Assembly (NCBI GenBank): GCA_047967505.1
Contig: CM106541.1
From: Dipteris shenzhenensis
Lineage: Eukaryota; Polypodiophyta; Polypodiopsida; Gleicheniales
Direction: 5' to 3' (one strand)
DNA: 64,000 bases
Part shown: positions 21,240 to 31,432 of the stretch, piece after piece
Layout: each line of letters begins with the position of its first letter
Position numbering within the stretch: position 1 is the first letter of the stretch
The notes under the pieces: generated by a model
The model's database searches: none
Seen by the model: only the letters and a program-made list of their open reading frames with translations
What the model was told of the DNA's origin: nothing
Made by a program: the position numbers and the translations under genes

Positions 21240-22900
21240 ACCTTCTATTCCAGTGATCATAGGAGAGTGGTGTCCGATTCCATTCCACATGTGAGTTTGA
21301 TGATCTCAGTGTCATTATGTAGTTGCCAGCATGAGATTGGCATCACTGCCATTCTCCACTAGTGGTAATCTAGACAAACTAAACCTGTAGATTGACATTT
21401 CACTAATTTTATTGGCTGCAGTAGGATAATGGCAAAAGTTTCAATGCACATGTGAGTTTGATGATCTCAGTGTCATTATGTAGTTGCCAGCATGAGATTG
21501 GCATCACTGCCATTCTCCACTAGTGGTAGTGCCAATGCACATGTGAGTTTAGGATTCCTTGTGCATGTTTTCAGGTCATGGTATGAGATTGGCACCACTG
21601 CCATTCTCCACTGGTGGCATTCTCCATAGAGATTGACACAATTCCATATGATATCTACACAGCAGAGACAGTGATCACTACATAGAAGAATGCACATGTG
21701 AGGTTAGGCTTCTCCACTAGTGGTAATCTAGACAAACTAAACCTATAGATTGACATTCCACTAATTTTATTGGCTGCACATGTGAGTTTAGTCTTCACAG
21801 TGCCATTTTCTAGGGCCTAATAAGAGATTGGCACCACTGCCATTCTCTGCTTGTACAAATGTTTACCCTAATATTCTAGGAGGGGTATTCCAAGGATCAT
21901 AGGAGAATGGTGCCCAATTCCAATCCACATGTGAGTTTGAGGATCTCAGTGTCATTATGTAGTTGCCTGCATGAGATTGGCATCACTTCAATTCTCCACT
22001 GGTGGCAGTCTAGATAAACTAAACCTGTAGATTGACATTCCACAAATTTTATTGGCTAAAGTAGTATAATGGCAAAAGTGCCAATGCACATGTGAGTTTA
22101 GGATTCCTTGTGCCATTTTTAAGGTCTTGGTATGAGATTGGCACCACTGCCATTCTCCACTGCTGGCATTCTCCACAAAGATTGACACAAATCCATTCTC
22201 CAGTGGTGCCAATCTCTTATTAAGCCCTAGAAAATGGCATTGAGAAGCATGCACATGTGAGTTTAGGCTTCTCAATGCCATTTTCTAGGGCCTAATAATA
22301 GATTGGCACCCTGCCATTCTCCACTTGTACAAATGTTTACCCTACTATTCTAGGTGGGCTATTCCAGTGATCATAGGAGAATGGTGTCTGATTCCAATCC
22401 ACATGTGAGTTTGATGATCTTAGTGTCATTATGTAGGTGCCTACATGAGATTGGCATCACTGCTATTCTCCACTAGTGGTAATCTAGACAAACTAAACCT
22501 ATAGATTGACATTCCACTAATTTTATTGGCTGCAGTAGGATGATGGCAAAAGTGCCAATGCACATGTGAGTTTAGGATTCCTTGTGCATGTTTTAGAGAA
22601 TGGCACCACTGCCATTCTCCACTGGTGGAACATAGAAGAATGCACATGTGAGTTTAGTCTTCTTAGTGCCATTTTCTAGGGCCTAATAAGAGATTGGCAC
22701 CACTGCCATTCTCCCTTGGTACAGTTGTTTACCCTAATATTCTAGGAGGGGTATTCCAGTGATCATGCGATTCCATTCCACATGTGAGTTTGATGATCTC
22801 AGTGTCATTATGTAGTTGCCAGCATGAGATTGGCATCACTGCCATTCTCCACTAGTGGTAATCTAGACAAACTAAACCTATAGATTGACATTCCACTAAT
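21240..22900. repeat. ~470-bp higher-order tandem repeat carrying palindrome half-units
   Basis: An anchor CACATGTGAGTTTGATGATC (one G variant) recurs at 21286, 21447, 21926, 22400 and 22779, so the full period is ~475 bp with one truncated (161 bp) and one shortened (379 bp) unit. Each unit also contains ATGAGATTGGCA(T/C)CACTGC followed by CATTCTCCAC, a TAGATTGACATTCCACTAAT block and a CACATGTGAGTTTAGGATTC block. The GAGATTGGCA...CATTCTC half-palindromes are embedded within it. Open frames through this region are fortuitous. Confidence 0.85.
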
Positions 22901-23610
22901 TCCAATGGGAGAATGGCACTGGTGCCCTTCTACCTTTGTGAAGCCAAAATTTTGAATCAGGACATTCCATTGGGAGAATGGCACTAGTGCCATTCTCCAT
23001 TTTCCTATTACAAAGCCAAAAATTTTAAATTTTAAATCTGCACCACTGCCATTCTCCCGTTGCAATATCCCGATTCAAAACTTTGGTTGTGCCATTCTCC
23101 CCATGCAATGTCGTGATTCAAAATTTCTACTTCACAAAGACAGTATGGCGCTAGTGCCATTCTCCCATTGCAATGTCACGATTCAGAATCTTGGCTTTGC
23201 AAAGGGAAAATGGCACGAGTGCCAGTCTCCCAATGCAATGTCTTGATTCAAAGTTTGCCTTCATAAAGGGAGAATGGCACCAGTGCCATTCTCCCATTGC
23301 AATGTCCTAATATAAAATTTTGGCTTTGCAAAGGGAGCATGGCACCATTGGCATTCTCCCAAGGCAAAGTCCTAAGTCAAAATTTTGTCTTCCAAAGGAA
23401 GAATGGCACTAGTCTGTTCTCCTCTTATGAAGACAAATGTTTTTCTCAAGTCAATGCATGGGGAGAATGGCACTGGTGCCATTCCCCTTTTCAAAGATGG
23501 GATATGCAAAGGAAAGCCGAATTCACATGGAGAATGGCACCAATGCCATTCTCCACAATCCCACATGGAGAATGGCACTGGTGCCATTCTCCCCCCGCTA
23601 CAAGGACAAC
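22901..23610. repeat. 65-bp tandem array with a 26-bp palindrome in each unit
   Basis: The CAATGTC anchor recurs at 23106, 23171, 23236 and 23300 (period 64-65), with more diverged units before and after. Each unit is GGGAGAATGGCAC-TAGTGCCATTCTCCC followed by ATTGCAATGTC and TGATTCAAAATTTTGGCTTT. The copy at 22973-22998 is a perfect 26-bp palindrome centred on ACTAGT. ATTGCAAT is a second, smaller palindrome. Confidence 0.9.
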
Positions 23611-23950
23611 TTTGTTGGTCTTATGAAATTCTTTGGTTGTAGTTTGTTCATAATCAATTTCCTGTCATCATAATGAGAGGGGATGGCTACTATTAGATGC
23701 ATGAATCAGGTCATGACAATGGTGAAAATAATTCATGCTTTAGAAAAAATTTTATCAAATTGCTAAAATTTTTAGGGAAATAATTCATGCTTTCATGAAA
23801 ATTTTGTATAGACTCATTCATGCATTCTAGAGATTTGCACCAATGCCATTCTTCCCCTCTAGAAGGACATATTTGATGGTCTTATGAAATTCTTTGGTTT
23901 TAATTTGTTCATAATTAATTCTCCGTAATCGTAATGACAGGGGATGGCTA
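23590..23950. repeat. ~110-bp direct duplication leading into the next gene
   Basis: The segment from ~23590 (CTACAAGGACAACTTTGTTG) to ~23690 (GGGGATGGCTAC) is repeated from ~23855 (CTAGAAGGACATATTTGATG) to ~23950 (GGGGATGGCTATC), sharing GGTCTTATGAAATTCTTTGG. Each copy starts with a palindrome half (GCCATTCT) and ends with an ATG; only the second ATG (23944) opens a long frame. Confidence 0.8.
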
Positions 23951-24519
23951 TCAGAAGCGGGGACAAGGTCATGATGATGGTGGGGAATGAAGTGGTTGGA
24001 ATTGGTGGAGTGTGTGCAATAGATCCGGAGGCCTACTGTAGTGGTGTGAAGACTGGGACAGAAAATGTATCGGTGATAGTGGAGAAGTCTATTAATAGTG
24101 AAATGCTCTTGCCATTTCCCACTATGGATGCAGTGCTTGTTGGTGAGGCAATTTGGAGTGTTGTCAAGTGGCCTAAGGGCTCTCTAAAACATGTTGGTGA
24201 TTCTTTAGATGATGCGGTAATTGAAGAAGCTGCACCAAGCGAGCCTGAGCGACCTTATGTTGAGGCAATGCTAGTTTCTTCATTGGAAACTAAAAATTTC
24301 ATTCGTGAATCTTGGAAAGAGAAAAAGGTTGTCTTATGGGATGAGAGCAAAACAAAGACCGTGGGGGAAGGTGTGATCTTATATGTTTTCCCGGGAGACT
24401 CTATAAACTTTGACCTATTGGGTAACGATTGCATTGGTGTGGGTATTGAAAAGAAAGAACAAATTAGAGGAAGTGACTTAGGGTCTTCTATGCAAGATGT
24501 CAGCGAGCTCTCAGCCTAG
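23944..24519 (+). CDS. DUF8039-like protein or N-terminal part of the following gene
   Basis: The 191-codon product begins MAIRSGDKVMMMVGNEVVGI. It then shows GVCAIDPEAYCSGVKTGTEN, MLLPFPTMDAVLVGEAIWSV and VKWPKGSLKHVGD. This pattern (start-up glycine, DP, G..LG, V.V..., LP.P..D...VGDA....V.WP) matches the DUF8039 segment that sits near the C-terminus of plant En/Spm-CACTA-type proteins. A second, weaker copy of the pattern may follow (KKVVLWDESKTKTVGEGVIL). The frame stops 44 bp before the next open stretch at 24564 in the same direction, so both could be exons or pieces of one gene. Confidence 0.5.
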   Translation: MAIRSGDKVMMMVGNEVVGIGGVCAIDPEAYCSGVKTGTENVSVIVEKSINSEMLLPFPTMDAVLVGEAIWSVVKWPKGSLKHVGDSLDDAVIEEAAPSEPERPYVEAMLVSSLETKNFIRESWKEKKVVLWDESKTKTVGEGVILYVFPGDSINFDLLGNDCIGVGIEKKEQIRGSDLGSSMQDVSELSA

Positions 24520-24563
24520 TAAAGTGGCCCATCAAGCAGATTACCTTACTTGAAGGAAGCCCA

Positions 24564-27248
24564 TTGCAACAATATGTGCCCATGGACCATGTTGCTAGTA
24601 TAGATGAGTTGGTCAATGATCAAATGTTGAAAAGGGATGATCCAACATCAAAGAAAAGAAGGTACACTTTCATTAACAGGTTGCCTAAACAAAGAGAGCC
24701 TCCAACACCAATGTACAAAATGTCACTAGATTCGGTGCAGCAGGTTTCTTCCATCGATTGTTGTGGGAGTAGGTGTTGCCAACATGCAGAGCGAGATCTC
24801 TTAATGAATCTAAGGAAGAACTTTTGGGGCAGCTCCTTGGAGTCTCGTACAAACTTTATATACGATGTGTTGTCAACGGCTTGGCATCATGACTACACAA
24901 GGAGGATATGCTACAACTTCAGGATAAACGGTCGGATGTCTGTTGTAGAGCATGGTATGAGATGCATGGAATTCCAAGGACATCATTTTATCGATACAGG
25001 GAGCAATTTGAGAGTGGTGTGCAGTGATATGTACATGGCAATTCAAGGATTATGAGGAGGAGCAGGGAGCACATAGGTATGGGAAGGGCTCTCATTCAAC
25101 ACTTTGTGGATAATAGCACAGAGCATATGCCTCACAAGAGTAGAACCATGTAGGATGGTTCTAGAGAGACACAGCAAGTGATATCTGAAGTGTATAAGAA
25201 GATAGACGTCCTACATGAGGTCAACACTTCACTTAATCAACGTGGTTATCAGAGCCTATCCACATCCACATTTGGCAGGATTTGGAAATCAGACTTAAAA
25301 ATGTAGCCCTTGCTAAGACGAGTGAATTCTCTAAATGTAGCTTGTGCAGCCAGATCAAGGCTCAATTGGCAGCTACAAAAAGTCAAGATGAGCGCAATTC
25401 GCTGATGGAAGAGAGAAAGATGCATATGATACAGCAACAAAGTTGTAGGAACTTATACTATGCATGGCGTAGGTACTCCGAGATGGATCCAAAAAAGTAT
25501 GTATGCATAATCCATGATAAGATGGACCAAAAAAGATGGCAATTCCAAGACTTTGGGTGAGGTCCGAGGACACCGATTTCGCATGGCAATTACAGGTCTC
25601 GCTCATTGGAATGATTACCCATGGGCATGGAAACGGTCATTATGGACACTTCACCCTCAATGGTTTGTGGCCATCTCCTGATGATTGGATCGCTCTCAAT
25701 TTGTTTGTGCAACCTCGAGAGGATGGATATGCATGACCTTGGAGACCTTGCTACCAATGGGATTCCTAGAAGCAATGCTCGCCTTTTGAATGCTCTATGT
25801 TCAAGAAACACTTTGGACTCCCATTATAGTTCTAAAGGTGCACATGTTTCCACAAGTGGAGCTAGCTTGTCTGAAAATGTAGATGTCACGATCACAAATG
25901 CAAATCTAGAAACTGTATCGGAAAGTGACCTGAAGTCTATCACAGAGGCCATGACAACTTCCATTGCAAGGGCTACAGACACATGTATGAATTTTTTTCC
26001 ATCAAATACAAGAGAAAACCCACCCTCTTTATAGAGGAGTGTTGCTATTGAGCAACCATTCCAAAAGTGGCCAGAGAACTTGCTACTCCAACTAAAAATA
26101 GATACTTGTTTGCATACCTTCTCTTCTTGTAGCAAGGGGCACTTTCAAGACAGTTCAATTGGGCTTCTTGATGGTAGGGCACACACATGAGGACATTGAT
26201 GCAATGTTCAGCAGGTTTTCTGAGAGCTTGCGGGTGGGACAAACATTCACTTTCCCGCATCTGATGGATACATTCAAAAAATGTACATCATCTTCACCGG
26301 CACCATTTGTTCTTACACGGGTTCCTAACTTCAAGGATTATGTGGATGGCTACCTATGTGATGGGCAAGAAATGCTACTTGGACATGCAAAGCCATTACA
26401 ATTTCGATTTTACATGCAAGGTGATAGACCAATGATGCAGTACAAGGTGCATCCAAAATCACCGAATTGGATGCCCATTGAAGGGGGAATTGAGCTATGG
26501 AAGAAAGATAGTGAGGGTCGATCATTGTTGCCAACAGGTTGTTCGGATATACTGCCAATGGATGCATTTGTGAGAGATCACTTGCAAGTAATATCAGGGA
26601 TAAAGGATTACACTAAGTTTTGGGAGAGATGTGTAAGTGGAAAGAATGCATCCTATGAGTCCTACATTAGGCTAGTGATAGACTATTGGAAAACCATGAT
26701 CGGTGAGCTCGAACAGGAAAACATCTCAGAGATAGGAGTGTATAGAGAGTTTTGGCCAAGAACACAATCTCCTGATGAGGAGGATGATATAGATGCTTGC
26801 ATTAATGATTTCCAAGGCTATGAGGAATGGAATGATCACTATTGTGGGCCTCTAAAAGGTTCAGCCGAGGGAAGAGTTTAGACCAATGGTGGATGTTAAG
26901 CAAGGTGACTTCGTCTTGGTGAGGCCATCAGATCCTATATACCCCATATGGCTTGGGGTTGCCATATCAAGTGTCGAGATGGATGCTGCTTCTCCTAATT
27001 TCAAGAAATTATTAATTCAGTATTGGGCACCATCAGTTAAGAGAAAGGGGCTCAGTGATGCAGATGCCTATGTTGATTGCTGGAACAAGTATTGGGCAGA
27101 GAATAGGTTGGATCCACAGGTATGGGAGTGTATTGATGCAATTGTCTGGTCATGGACATCAAAATCCATAAATAGACCCAAGAAGATCAAGATTCCACAG
27201 AGTGTATATATCAAAGCACAGGAGAGCTTGCTTGGTATCAGAGCGTAG
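24564..27248 (+). pseudogene. Transposon-type 'GHTHEDID' (DUF7869-like) protein gene, lightly broken
   Basis: This is one long coding region in several frames. N-terminal part (24564-25055): SSIDCCGSRCCQH, a Cys/His cluster, and RICYNFRINGRMSVVEHGMR. Middle (25060-25740): FGRIWKSDLKNVALAKTSEF, CSLCSQIKAQL, SCRNLYYAWRRYSEMDPKKY, CIIHDKMDQK and GMITHGHGNGHYGHFTLNGL. Then a disrupted stretch (25740-26160). Then FLMVGHTHEDIDAMFSRFSE (26165-26224) and a globular region to 26881. The C-terminal frame (26886-27248) starts VKQGDFVLVRPSDPIYPIWL and includes YVDCWNKYWAENRLDPQVWE. The GHTHEDID motif characterises a large eukaryotic family (DUF7869 as I recall) often found in mobile-element-rich loci, possibly with an RNase H-like fold. 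I count at least four frame changes; short introns could explain some. Confidence 0.62.
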
Positions 27249-28000
27249 AAAATGGTGTCGATTTTCTCCCTCACCGATTGGCCCTAAGGCATTGGTAGAG
27301 ATCTATGCAACTCCACAAAGACCCTTAGTGGGTGCTCCTAGAATCAATCCTTGGGAGCTAGAACCATTCGATGAAGTAGAGAAGAAAAGACATTGGAGAA
27401 TGTTTTCTCAATGGAGTAGTTCTTTGGCATGCCAAATTTATGTGTGATAGGGATAAGGATTTTCATGCCTCCATCTTCCTAACCAAGGAAGCTAAACTAT
27501 GGCAAAAGCACTACAAAGGTGAGTCTCTCTTAGAGAGTATATACACCTTCTTACTAGTAAAATATACCATCTATATACAAAATGAAATTCCTCAAGAGCA
27601 TTCATACAAATCAATAACAAATCCAAAGTAATTAACATCCTAACAAAATAAACCATACAATAATTCACTCAAATAAATGATTGCTTTATATTTAAGTTGA
27701 TTTTACATTGAACATAATCTATGTTTGACTTGTTCTTTGTTTCCTAAGCCTCTTATTTTATGGTATGGGGGAGAGAGAGAGAGAGAGGAAAGAAAGTTTT
27801 ATTAACATCTTTAGGAGGACTCACGAGCCTATGAGACAAAGTACAATTAGTAGAACGACTCATACAACTTGCAGGGTTTTTTTTTTAATGTTTTTTTTTC
27901 AAAAAATTCTTTTAAATCGTATTTAATTCCATAAATCCCTAATTAATTCTTAAAAAACGTTATTTCTTATCAGGTCAAAGAAAACCTGAAAACCTGCTAC
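27249..28000. other. 3' flank of the GHTHEDID gene, then AT-rich spacer
   Basis: Up to ~27600 the plus strand keeps a coding look in broken frames (DIGECFLNGVVLWHAKFMCD then DKDFHASIFLTKEAKLWQKH), so a further C-terminal exon is possible. A (GA)n stretch lies at 27772-27790. After 27870 the sequence is T- and A-rich with no gene. Confidence 0.4.
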
Positions 28001-28009
28001 CTTCCACAA

Positions 28010-28870
28010 GGGACTTTACGAATCCCTTATGGGATATGCTCTAATCATGTAAGGGATCTCTAAATTCCTCAATGGGACTTCAAATCCCTTGTGGGGCATG
28101 GATCAAATCTCATAAGGAACCCAAAAACTCCTATGTGGGACTTCAAATCCCATGAGGGACCTTGAACTCCTATATGTAACGTTAAATCCCTTATAGAACA
28201 TAGATCGGATCTCATAAGAGCCTTTGAAATTCCTATGTGGGACTTGAAATCTCATAAGGGACCCAAAAACTCCTATGTGGGACTTCAAATTCCATAAGGA
28301 ATCTCCAAACTCCTATACAGGACTTTAAATCTCCCATTTGGAAATTCAAATATTCTGTGTGGGACATTGATTCGCTCCCAAAGTGGACTGCTAAACTTGT
28401 ATGTGGGACTTTAAACATGATGTTTAGGACTTCAAACATTCCATGTGGGATATTGATACATTCTTATATGGGAGTACCAATTCATATATGGGACTTCAAA
28501 TGTCATGTTCAACAAGATTTCAAATCTCTTTAATTAACCCTTTTGGAAATTCAAATATTCCATGTGGGATATCTATTTGCTCCCAAATTAGGCTTCTAAA
28601 CTTGTGTGCTAGACTTTAAATTGATGTTTAGGACTTCAAAGATTCTATGTGGGATATTGATCCACTCCTATATGGGAGTACCAAAGTGATATGTGGGACT
28701 TTGTCATATTCAACAAGATTTAAAATATTCATGCAAGATTTTGATTTAATCCATCAAGTGCTATTGGCTAAAGACTTCAAATATTCACACGCGATATTGA
28801 TTCAAATGTTATGTTTAAGAGTTAAAATATATATGTGGGATATTGATTCAAATTTCATGTATTATTATGC
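28010..28870. repeat. Minisatellite array of TATGTGGGACTTCAAAT units
   Basis: About 20 degenerate units follow the pattern AACTCCTATGTGGGACTTCAAATCCC-ATAAGGGA, irregularly spaced at roughly 35-45 bp. CCTTATGGG/CCCATAAGGG sub-blocks are partly self-complementary. Units at 28345, 28440 and 28555 share a longer CAAATATTC(T/C)(G/A)TGTGGGA variant. No ORF of interest. Confidence 0.8.
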
Positions 28871-30120
28871 CCTTCTTTATTAGTATTCATCTATTGCTGT
28901 GTTCTTCAGCATCTTGAAGTCTCCCACATTGAGCTTCCACGACTACAAAGTTTTCATCTTGGAATTCTAATTTTGTCGTGGGTTAATAATTTGTTGTTTT
29001 TCAACTCCTTGCATCTTTCCAAAACCTTGGCAAATCTAGGAAACTTGATCACACATGTAACTCACATATAAAGGAGTTGGCTAGACTAGAGCCAGGCTAA
29101 ACTTGGGATTATTGAGAGAAAATTCAAGAAACTAGTGCTCTAAGTCCCATGACAAATAGCTCTACTTACCATTTTTTATTATAAAAAAAGAAAATTACAT
29201 CATTTTTCCAACAATGTGATATTTGTAACTGTAAAATATTCTTGATCCAAAAGTTTTTAATCCATGATTCTATGTAAAAGTAGGGGTTCCTAGACGAGGA
29301 AAATAATAAGAAAGAGAAATCTGCATGTTTAGACAGATGGAATTCAAGAAGGGATTTGAAGGCTTGTCAGACATGAAATCTTTGATATTAGATATTCATT
29401 GAGAGCTTTCTTGAGTCCTCAAAGTTCCCTTATCTCTTAAGCATGTTTTGATATTCTGTATCCTTAGCTTCCATGCATCTTGGAAGTTCCCTCATCTCTC
29501 CAGCATGTTCTAATCTTTTATCACTTATAGCATACCATTACGCAACCTATTGTGTCCTAACTCCCTATCAAAGTGGTCATTCTTAACTTTACCAAGGATA
29601 GCGGCATTCTTGTTCTTGTTCGAGTGATTGGTATGACTTTATTTTTTTGGTTGTGGGATTTGGAGGCTGCTACTCTTGGGGCATTCTCTCATTTGAGATG
29701 TGATCATAGGCCAGGTATGTGATCATCATGTATGCTTACTTTTTGTTTTTAATCCCTTTATGGTTGTTTCTTCTTAACTCTATGGTGGTCAAGCTTGCAA
29801 CATTTGTGTTTGGAATGCTTGTCCTCCCACGTGCTCCTCTTCAATGCTAGCAAAATTCTTGCACGGTGCATTTATTTAATATAGGAAATCTCTCGTTCTT
29901 TTGTTTCTTGATCCTATCATAGTAGAATGTCATGCTGCCAAGATCAATCATTGTTGTTCTTTGGATTGGATCCATGTAGGTAGCTCCTTCTAGTATAGAT
30001 CTACATCTATGGCAATATTTCTAATGTAACTTGCTTCTAGTCAACCAATTGATTGGCTTGATAGTCCCTTTCTTTCTATTTCAATTTTCCATCCCATTGT
30101 GACTTTGGTCAGGGTCATAT
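28871..30120. other. Intergenic sequence without recognisable genes
   Basis: The only structure seen is a local duplication around 29415-29510 (AAGTTCCCT(T/C)ATCTCT..AGCATGTT twice). It lies 3' of the minus-strand coiled-coil gene. Confidence 0.5.
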
Positions 30121-30127
30121 TTTTGCA

Positions 30128-31083
30128 TTAAAGTTCTCTACTAAGTATATGAATGTTTATATTTTGAATTTTTTGCTCTTTTAATTGTATTTCCAATCTT
30201 TGTACTTGAAAATCTGTACTGTTTGTTGTTTTTAATTTTTGAATTTCCTCTTGCAAGCATAAGTTTTGTTTTTGAAGATTTGCAATCTCATCATTCAATT
30301 GCACAATTATTTCTTGATGTACTCAATCCTTTTTTATAGCTTCACTAGTCACTTCATGGAGTGCATCGCACAACAAGATAGAAGGAAATGTAAGTGTTGC
30401 TGTATTTGGTGATGTTTGCATACTTGCACAATTTAACTCTTCATCATCATTATGTTGTTCGATTGTGGCATTACATATCTCATCCTCTAATGCATGCTCT
30501 ATGTATGGTGTATCATGAGTTGTGCCTATTGCATATATTCAAAGAAAAAACAATATTTAGAAATGAAATAAAACATCAAAATGTAATGATTTCAAGTTAA
30601 CTTGTCAAACTTACCTCCCCTTGATGTACTTCCCGCCGGCTCTGAGACACGTCTTCTCTCATAAGGAGCCCTACTACAGAAGTCTACCTCCCTTCCCATC
30701 TCAAACTTTGCATACGATTGTTGTGCAAAGAACATTGGAATGCAACCTGAATGAGCAACTCTTCCACGGAATGAAGTAAAAATCTCAAAAGCATGCTTTC
30801 GTATTAATGCATGTGTGCAGTCTTTTATAGCCCAATGTGCATGCCCAGCATAACCCTTTGTCCAAAGTTGCTAGACAACATCCTTGGGGGCAATCTTTTT
30901 CACTTCTAGCCATTTGAGTCCATTTGGATTGGAAAAAGGACTTACCATTGCAAAAACACTTTCGACGTCCATATCATGTGTTGCAAAGCAAGCAGCTTCC
31001 ACTTTAGCATGCAATATGAGAAGAGCCTTTGTACCATCATGTATGCTATGATTGTCTCCTACTTGGATAGAAGAACTTGCCAT
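30128..31083 (-). pseudogene. Module 1, second gene: coiled-coil protein with NPNG motif
   Basis: Two exons are visible. Exon 1 (31083-30615) starts MASSSIQVGDN and reads ESVFAMVSPFSNPNGLKWLE with KKIAPKDVV, then YAGHAHWAIKDCTHALIRKH and GCIPMFFAQQSYAKFEMGRE. An 89-bp intron (30526-30614, minus-strand GTAAGT...GCAATAG) follows. Exon 2 (30525-30128) is acidic, then a C-terminal coiled coil with heptads (IVQLNDEIANLQKQNLCLQE). Two in-frame stops interrupt it (after APKDVV and after EAIKKD). The same arrangement with recognisable identity recurs at 53245-54298. Function unknown; a DNA- or chromatin-associated role would be speculation. Confidence 0.65.
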
Positions 31084-31432
31084 GACTGATGACCTGTAAG
31101 AATCAACAAGTTTTTGACATGATAATCAATTCATATTTAGTTATTGATATTCAAGGTATAGATACACAATTTTAAGGATGCCCAAGAAATAGATACATGA
31201 ACAAGGGAAAATTGATGATGCTTAGAAACATAAGAAAGATTTTATCACCAAAATATTCTTCCTAATTGAAGCATAATACTATTTTCCTTATCATTTTAAT
31301 ATATATATAAAGAAGATAATATTTCAAAAACTTAATCAACATGTCAATACAACCAAAATGGAAAAATACCAAAGATCTATAATATTACATATGATAACAT
31401 CCCAAGGAATGTTTTTCATGATACCAAATAAT

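Noticed and set aside
22901-23610. CRISPR-like array (regular ~65-bp period with dyad repeats)
   Set aside because: The spacers are repeats of each other, the context is eukaryotic with introns and retroelements, and there are no cas genes; it is a satellite.
17209-23610. Palindromes as intrinsic transcription terminators
   Set aside because: No U-tracts follow, they occur in arrays rather than at gene ends, and the genome is eukaryotic.
21476-23673. Open frames of 70-110 codons with repeated EWHWCHSP/MAPVPFS peptides on both strands
   Set aside because: They are translations of the palindromic repeats, open on both strands because the sequence is self-complementary.
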